From NCBI GenBank assembly GCA_015489265.1, contig WFZY01000234.1, forward strand, positions 1-11,210: a DNA stretch of 11,210 bases, written 5' to 3'. Source of the DNA: Flavobacteriaceae bacterium (GTDB lineage Bacteria > Bacteroidota > Bacteroidia > Flavobacteriales > Flavobacteriaceae). Below, piece by piece: positions 6,360 to 11,210 of this stretch (the stretch's first letter is position 1; the number at the start of each line of letters is the position of its first letter). The notes beneath the pieces were generated by a model that saw only the letters and a program-made list of their open reading frames with translations, had not been told where the DNA came from and ran no database searches. The position numbers and the translations under genes are program-made.

Positions 6360-7334
6360 ATGGGTGAAATATTGATAACTGGTGTTTGTGGATTTATTGG
6401 TTTTCATACTGCAAAAAAATTATTAGAAAAAGGATGGCAAATAATTGGTATTGACAATATGAATAATTCATATGATACCACTTTAAAAGAGTATCGCTTA
6501 TCTGAACTCAAAACGTTCTCAAATTTTATTTTTTACAAACAAGACATTGCTAATCTTGAAAAATTAAAAAAGATATTTGCTCAAAACGAAATTGAGAAAG
6601 TTATTCATTTAGCAGGAAAGGCAGGAGTTAGAAAAAGTTTAGAAACACCACTAGAATATATTAGCTCAAATATTGTAGGAACGGTAAATTTATTAGAATT
6701 ATCGAAAGATTTTAAAATTAATTGTTTTATAAACGCATCTTCATCTTCTGTATATGCAGAAAACGAAATCCCATTTGTTGAAACCAACTGCATTAATAAA
6801 ATAAGTTCCCCTTATGGAGTGACAAAACGAACAACTGAACTTTTTACTTACTCATATCATTTAAACTATAATTTAAACATTATAAATCTACGATTTTTTA
6901 CAGTTTATGGAAAAATTGGAAGACCTGATATGAGTATTTTTAAATTCATAAAATTAATTGACAGTAATAAGCCTGTCCACATTTTTGGAAATGGAGAACA
7001 AACTAGAAGTTTTACGTATATTGACGATATTGTTGATGGAATAATTAAAGCAATAAATTTAAAAGGTTTTGAAATTATAAATTTGGGTAATAATAAAAGT
7101 TATTCTTTAAATTACCTTATTCAGTTAATTGAAAATAAATTAAACAAAAAAGCAAAGATTATATACTTAAATAAGAACAAATTGGATATGACTGATACAT
7201 TGCCTGACATACAAAAAGCAAATAACCTATTAAATTGGCAACCTAAAATAGATTTAAGAGAAGGCATTTCAAAAACTGTAAATTGGCATATTGAAAACAA
7301 AGAGCTTGTAAACAAAATAGTTTTATATGAATAA
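6360..7334 (+). CDS. NAD-dependent nucleotide-sugar epimerase, UDP-glucuronate 4-epimerase-like
   Basis: This is an extended short-chain dehydrogenase/reductase of 324 aa acting on a nucleotide sugar in the cytoplasm. The Rossmann motif is TGVCGFIG (7-14), with Asp32 in GIDN placed to bind the NAD ribose. The stretch NNSYDTTLKEYRLSEL is typical of UDP-glucuronate 4-epimerases (CapI-like). AGKAGVRKSLETPLEYISSNIVGT, SSSSVY (127-132) and PYGVTK (Tyr152, Lys156, the YxxxK catalytic pair) follow. RFFTVYGKIGRPDM and RSFTYIDDIVDGI also match that subgroup. It would supply UDP-galacturonate or a related sugar; the exact substrate is inference. It is slightly shorter than the usual 335-350 aa. It is the first gene of the A+T-rich cluster and overlaps the next gene by 8 nt. 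The ATG at 6360 starts five residues before the first beta strand, as expected. Confidence 0.88.
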   Translation: MGEILITGVCGFIGFHTAKKLLEKGWQIIGIDNMNNSYDTTLKEYRLSELKTFSNFIFYKQDIANLEKLKKIFAQNEIEKVIHLAGKAGVRKSLETPLEYISSNIVGTVNLLELSKDFKINCFINASSSSVYAENEIPFVETNCINKISSPYGVTKRTTELFTYSYHLNYNLNIINLRFFTVYGKIGRPDMSIFKFIKLIDSNKPVHIFGNGEQTRSFTYIDDIVDGIIKAINLKGFEIINLGNNKSYSLNYLIQLIENKLNKKAKIIYLNKNKLDMTDTLPDIQKANNLLNWQPKIDLREGISKTVNWHIENKELVNKIVLYE

Positions 7335-8196
7335 TGAGACTAAAATATATATAATAATCACCACATCAAAAAAAAGAACGTCACTGTTGATAAATAGAGC
7401 TTTAAAATCTATTTATTCTCAAAAAAATATAAGTGGAGAAAACATTGAAGTAATAATTGTAGATGATAACCCAATTGAATCAAAAAATGCTTTTTCAGAA
7501 GAATATGAAATAATTAAAAATAAGGTTTCTGAATTAAGGAATATCCACAAATTAAAAGAAAATCAATTTAAAACATTTGTGATAAAGAATAAAAGAAAAC
7601 AATTTTTTTCTGGAACAGGTGCTTGGAATACAGGAATTGATTTTATAAAAAAACACAGGCAAGAAAAATTATCATATACTGCAATACTGGATGATGACGA
7701 TGAATACAAGATAAACTATTTGTCAGAGTGTCTAAGACATACTAACAAGAATACAATTGCAATTTTTGCACCTATCATTTGGAAAGAATCAGTAATTGAA
7801 CGAATACATTATATCAAAAAGGAAGAATTAACACCAAGACATTTTTTTATAGGAAACCCTGGTGTTCAAGGCAGTAATATGTTTTTTAAATCTGAATTAT
7901 TAGAAGAAATAGGTGGATTTGATGAAGATTTACCTAGCACCACTGACAGAGATTTAATGATAAGATTTCTTGATCATGTTGAAAAAAATTACAACAAATC
8001 TAATATGGTCGTTCTAAGAGAACCGTTAATTATTCATTATGCTGACGGAAAAGATAGAGTAACCGATGATAAAATAAAGAAAAAACAAGGATTGGATTTA
8101 TTCTATCAAAAATATAAACATCGTTTTTCAGAGACAGACTTTTTAAAATCACTAGAAAGAGCCAAAAAGTTGTTCGGATATGAATATAAAGGGTAA
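7327..8196 (+). CDS. Family 2 glycosyltransferase
   Basis: This 289-aa GT-A-fold glycosyltransferase has no membrane segment and probably acts at the inner face of the membrane on lipid-linked glycan intermediates. The N-terminal strand IYIIITTSKKR and ALKSIYSQ are typical of GT2. VIIVDDN (43-48) holds the nucleotide-binding Asp pair. NTGIDF (101-106) is the usual N-G loop. AILDDDDEY (119-127) contains the metal-binding DXD, and GGFDEDLPSTTDRDLMIR (196-213) corresponds to the acceptor/catalytic-base region with Asp207/Asp209. The donor and acceptor sugars cannot be read from sequence. It overlaps the epimerase by 8 nt and the next glycosyltransferase by 17 nt, so all are likely co-translated. 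The G+C content is very low, like the rest of the cluster. Confidence 0.9.
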   Translation: MNNETKIYIIITTSKKRTSLLINRALKSIYSQKNISGENIEVIIVDDNPIESKNAFSEEYEIIKNKVSELRNIHKLKENQFKTFVIKNKRKQFFSGTGAWNTGIDFIKKHRQEKLSYTAILDDDDEYKINYLSECLRHTNKNTIAIFAPIIWKESVIERIHYIKKEELTPRHFFIGNPGVQGSNMFFKSELLEEIGGFDEDLPSTTDRDLMIRFLDHVEKNYNKSNMVVLREPLIIHYADGKDRVTDDKIKKKQGLDLFYQKYKHRFSETDFLKSLERAKKLFGYEYKG

Positions 8197-8941
8197 GATA
8201 GTAATAGGTATGCCATTGAAAAATGGTGCATCAACCATTAGAAGAGCTGTTGCATCTATTTTTAGCCAAAAAAATGTAAATAGAGAAATTTTGCTTGTTA
8301 TCGCTAATGACAATTCAACAGATAACTGGAAAGAAGAAATACTGGATTACTTAAATACTGATAAAGTAATAATAAAAAATGTAGATTTTGGTAAGTCCTA
8401 TAAAGTTAGAAATTTTTTAAATAATTTTATCCGTAATGAAATCGAAAATGTAGATTATATCGGAAGACTTGATGCAGATGACTATATTGTAAATAATACA
8501 GTTCTTTCCGAAATTGAAAAAATTATGAATAAATATAATCCCGATGTAATTATTTCAGGTAACAAACTAGCTATTGATAACAAGATTATTGATAGAATAA
8601 ATTTTGCAGATAGAAGATTATTAGATCTTCAATTTTTAGAATCAAAATTGGAGTTAATGGCAGAAGGCAATCCGCTAGGAGAATTACCGTCATGTAATAC
8701 TTTTATAAAACCATCCGTAAATATTGAATACAAAGATGTAGAAAGTGCAGAAGATCATTGGTTTACTGTTGATCTACTTTTAAATAAGGATAAATATAAT
8801 ATTTATATTGCAGAAAATATTTTGTATGCCGTTTATTCTCTAAGTGGAGATTTAACCAATCTAAATAAAAAAAAATATAAATATCTAAAAAGCAGAAATT
8901 TATTATTAAAATATTTTATGGACTATGAAAAGCAAACATAG
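8180..8941 (+). CDS. Family 2 glycosyltransferase
   Basis: This is a compact 253-aa GT2-type enzyme. IVIGMPLKNGASTIRRAVASIFSQ covers the first strand and helix. IANDNSTDNW (41-50) is the nucleotide-binding segment, DYIGRLDADDYI (92-103) carries the DXD motif (Asp98-Ala-Asp100), and ESAEDHWF (188-195) matches the ED motif that supplies the catalytic base in GT2 enzymes. GELPSCNTF before it resembles the acceptor-loop region. All residues expected for activity are present, so it is probably active; donor and acceptor are unknown. The ATG at 8180 lies inside the end of the previous gene (17-nt overlap). The next in-frame Met (residue 11) would cut into the first strand, so 8180 is the start. It overlaps the following large gene by 17 nt. 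Confidence 0.9.
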   Translation: MNIKGKIVIGMPLKNGASTIRRAVASIFSQKNVNREILLVIANDNSTDNWKEEILDYLNTDKVIIKNVDFGKSYKVRNFLNNFIRNEIENVDYIGRLDADDYIVNNTVLSEIEKIMNKYNPDVIISGNKLAIDNKIIDRINFADRRLLDLQFLESKLELMAEGNPLGELPSCNTFIKPSVNIEYKDVESAEDHWFTVDLLLNKDKYNIYIAENILYAVYSLSGDLTNLNKKKYKYLKSRNLLLKYFMDYEKQT

Positions 8942-11210
8942 AATACAAAAAGCTGTCAGGATTCTGGAAAAATTAGGAATTTATAAGCCTATATATTTGG
9001 GAGCTGGATTTTCCGGAGTTGTATTTCACGATGGGAAATATGTATATAAAGTTCATATCCCACTTGCTAATAATAATTATGGGGAAATGGATGGAATATT
9101 ATACTTATTAACTAGATTAAAAATTTTTGATGACTCTATTCACTTTTATAAGCTAGAAAAACTTTATGTTGATGAAGTATTAATACTAAAATACTTGTAT
9201 GAAAAAGATGAGGGAGTGGGAACCATACAAGAAAATGAATTTATTGATTTTCTAGCGGAAATGTGGCAAAAGAAAATTATATGTAAAAGTATAACAAAAG
9301 AGAAAAATTTTATTCGGGTAAATGGTATTATAAAGTTTATTGATTATGAAATTTTGCCCTATAATGATAATTTGTTTCTTAATTTAGCCGCAAGAGCATT
9401 TTTATATACAAAATTCCCCGATAAAACGGAACTAGAATATAATAAATTAAAAAGAAGCATCATTAATAACTTTACGCATCCCGTGCTTGGAGGTTTTGAT
9501 TTATTTCTAAAAAAACTATTTACTAAAATTACATTTCAAAATAGAGATAACGACCGACAAGACAGTATTCCCCTTGTTACTTCTGAATCTATATTTTGGG
9601 AAAATTTAGATTCGGGAAAATTTATTACCGAATTCAAAATTGAAGATAAAATTACTCCCAGAAAAATTACTCCCAGGAAAATTACACTTAATCAACAAAA
9701 AAAGAAAGTAACATTATTAATTAAAGCCTGTGCCCAAGACAGTCCTACAATTTATATGCAGGTAAAACACATTGTGCATCAATTATCTTCCCCAAATAAA
9801 TTTTATGAAATTGTAATAGCAATTGATAAAAAAGAAAATAATTTTCTTAGACAATATACAGACAAAGGAAACCTAAAAGAATTATATGAAAACATCAATA
9901 AGTTAAAAGAAGAAAATATCATTGATTATTACATTGAATTACCTGAAAGTGAAATTGAAAAAACGAATTATAAATGGTTTAATCTTAAAACAAACTATAC
10001 GCATACATATAATAATATACCGGTGACTGCACAAATTTTTGCATTTGAAAAAGTTAAGGGTGATTATATTCTACAAGTTGATAGCGATGTTTTAATAGGA
10101 AGAGAAGATTATAATCATTCTTTCATTGATGACATGATTAGTGCATTAGAAGCAAACAAGGATGCTATTTCTGTGGGTTTTAATATTTATAAAGGAAAAT
10201 CTGTTGAATTCACTCCTTATAGAGCGAAACCGGGCGAATACAAGCCGGAAGTACGTTTTGCATTATTACATAAAAAGCGACTTCTAACCTCTCTTCCCTT
10301 ACCTAATAACTTAATTAATGGAAAATTAAAATTAGGATGGTATCATGCATTGCACTTATACCAAAAAAGATATATGAAATCATCGTTAAGAGGTGGAGAT
10401 AGAAGAAGTTATTATATTCATCCTCAAAATTATAGAAAAAAATGTCCATATCTTTGGGCAATTATTATGGATAGAATAGAGAAGGGATTTATTCCAGAAA
10501 TCCAAAAAGATGAATTCGATCTTGCGGGTTCAATTTACGATTGGGCAATTCCTAAACGAAATGAGGATATTGTTGTAGTAGTAGTTATTAATAAAGAAAC
10601 AAATATTGATAAATTTTTTAGATTCTATAAAAGTTTAAAAAATCAATCATTTAAAAATTTAGGAATTATTATTATAAATACAGACAATAATTTATTGAAA
10701 GATAAGATTATTTTTTCGTATGTTAAACGGGATAAGAATACTACGTATATAAACTCCAAAATAGAATTGCCAAATTTGGAAGCTCTTTATATTGCCATTC
10801 ACTATTTTATTAATAATCTAGATACATATGTTTTACTAGCAAACCCTAATGATTTTTTTGTTGGCAACAATTCAATCCTAGAAATATTTGAAAGATTAAT
10901 ACTTTATAAAGGTGATATTCTTATTGGAAAGTCATTAGGTAAATATAATTTAAAAAATAATGGATATTTATCTGTTGATTTTTTAAATCCATATAATTAC
11001 AATTCGAATCTCTATAACCTTCCTAAGGTTTTCAAAAAAAAATTGTTTGAAGAATTAGGACCTTACTCATTTAAAAAAGAAATAATTATAAATGACCGAT
11101 TTGCCAATTTTGAACGTCTATCCAAAAAATTTTCTTGGTTTGAAGACTATGAGTATATTAATCTATTTTCGATTTTAGTTAATTATTCTCAAAATCCAAT
11201 TAGATTTGAT
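8925..11210 (+). CDS. Large kinase-like/glycosyltransferase fusion, 3' end outside window
   Basis: An open frame of 762 codons runs from ATG 8925 to the window edge with no stop. An in-frame TAA at 8907-8909 rules out a start further upstream, so 8925 is the start. Residues about 20-200 resemble a protein-kinase-like fold: a Gly-rich loop LGAGFSGVVF (25-34), YVYKV with Lys42 as the ATP lysine candidate, hinge-like LILKYLYE (86-93), then KNFIRVNGIIKFIDYE, with Asn128 and Asp140 at the metal-binding positions. The usual HxD catalytic Asp is not seen. A linker with a tandem repeat follows (243-254). Residues 261 to about 545 form a GT-A-like domain with YILQVDSDVLIG (DXD at 386-388). From 546 a second GT2-like domain starts (IVVVVVINKE), where the expected DXD reads NPND (640-643). 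It is predicted to be cytoplasmic or membrane-peripheral. It would be a polysaccharide-assembly enzyme, perhaps coupling chain modification with sugar transfer; that is inference. Confidence 0.8.
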   Translation, partial: MKSKHRIQKAVRILEKLGIYKPIYLGAGFSGVVFHDGKYVYKVHIPLANNNYGEMDGILYLLTRLKIFDDSIHFYKLEKLYVDEVLILKYLYEKDEGVGTIQENEFIDFLAEMWQKKIICKSITKEKNFIRVNGIIKFIDYEILPYNDNLFLNLAARAFLYTKFPDKTELEYNKLKRSIINNFTHPVLGGFDLFLKKLFTKITFQNRDNDRQDSIPLVTSESIFWENLDSGKFITEFKIEDKITPRKITPRKITLNQQKKKVTLLIKACAQDSPTIYMQVKHIVHQLSSPNKFYEIVIAIDKKENNFLRQYTDKGNLKELYENINKLKEENIIDYYIELPESEIEKTNYKWFNLKTNYTHTYNNIPVTAQIFAFEKVKGDYILQVDSDVLIGREDYNHSFIDDMISALEANKDAISVGFNIYKGKSVEFTPYRAKPGEYKPEVRFALLHKKRLLTSLPLPNNLINGKLKLGWYHALHLYQKRYMKSSLRGGDRRSYYIHPQNYRKKCPYLWAIIMDRIEKGFIPEIQKDEFDLAGSIYDWAIPKRNEDIVVVVVINKETNIDKFFRFYKSLKNQSFKNLGIIIINTDNNLLKDKIIFSYVKRDKNTTYINSKIELPNLEALYIAIHYFINNLDTYVLLANPNDFFVGNNSILEIFERLILYKGDILIGKSLGKYNLKNNGYLSVDFLNPYNYNSNLYNLPKVFKKKLFEELGPYSFKKEIIINDRFANFERLSKKFSWFEDYEYINLFSILVNYSQNPIRFD
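9651..9685 (+). repeat. 15-bp in-frame tandem repeat in an interdomain linker
   Basis: ATTACTCCCAGAAAA (9651-9665) is repeated as ATTACTCCCAGGAAA (9666-9680), then ATTAC (9681-9685). It encodes repeated ITPRK units between the kinase-like and first glycosyltransferase domains. The unit length is a multiple of three, so gain or loss changes only linker length. Confidence 0.9.

Noticed and set aside
6063..6407. Minus-strand open frame of 114 aa
   Set aside because: It begins inside the epimerase gene on the opposite strand, and its product joins A+T-derived and G+C-derived low-complexity halves; no promoter or homology-like features.
1..11210. CRISPR arrays, tRNA or rRNA genes, insertion sequences
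   Set aside because: No regularly spaced repeats, no cloverleaf or rRNA-like segments and no transposase frames were seen on either strand.

Overview
This window comes from a member of the Bacteroidota, most likely Flavobacteriia-like. It encodes a secreted protein with a type IX secretion (T9SS) C-terminal sorting domain. Its -7 promoter boxes fit the Bacteroidota form TAnnTTTG, no Shine-Dalgarno sequences are obvious, menaquinone is made (MenA), the cell is Gram-negative (KdsB), and sucC stands alone without sucD. The species cannot be named from sequence alone.

Left part (1-3720), housekeeping and surface genes. A 650-aa T9SS cargo protein (minus strand, 48-2000) ends in its own terminator at the window edge. 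It is divergent from sucC (2289-3482), the succinyl-CoA synthetase beta subunit. A 288-nt divergent intergenic region holds two facing promoters and two inverted repeats. sucC is followed by a strong terminator, and a 38-aa single-pass membrane miniprotein (3603-3719) sits just behind it.

Middle part (3731-5933), a tight three-gene minus-strand operon: TlpA/ResA-like thioredoxin, then kdsB (CMP-Kdo synthesis for LPS), then menA (menaquinone). The genes are joined by two 4-nt ATGA stop/start overlaps. These overlaps and the position of the promoter box show that the longest open frames over-extend all three N-termini.

Boundary (5962-6359). This stretch has no gene. Positions 5998-6222 form an extremely G+C-rich block (about 71% over 6001-6220 by hand count), rich in palindromes, including a perfect 20-nt one. 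It separates the G+C-moderate core genes from a very A+T-rich cluster.

Right part (6360 to the window end), a plus-strand surface-polysaccharide cluster with every gene overlapping the next. It contains a UDP-glucuronate-4-epimerase-like SDR enzyme, two family-2 glycosyltransferases, and a very large partial gene (8925 to the end, at least 762 codons, no stop in the window). The large product appears to combine an N-terminal protein-kinase-like fold, which seems to lack the usual catalytic Asp, with two GT-A-like glycosyltransferase domains, the second carrying a degraded DXD motif. The cluster probably supplies and transfers sugars for an O-antigen, capsule or exopolysaccharide. Its low G+C content suggests horizontal acquisition. 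The kinase-like/glycosyltransferase fusion is the most unusual item in the window.
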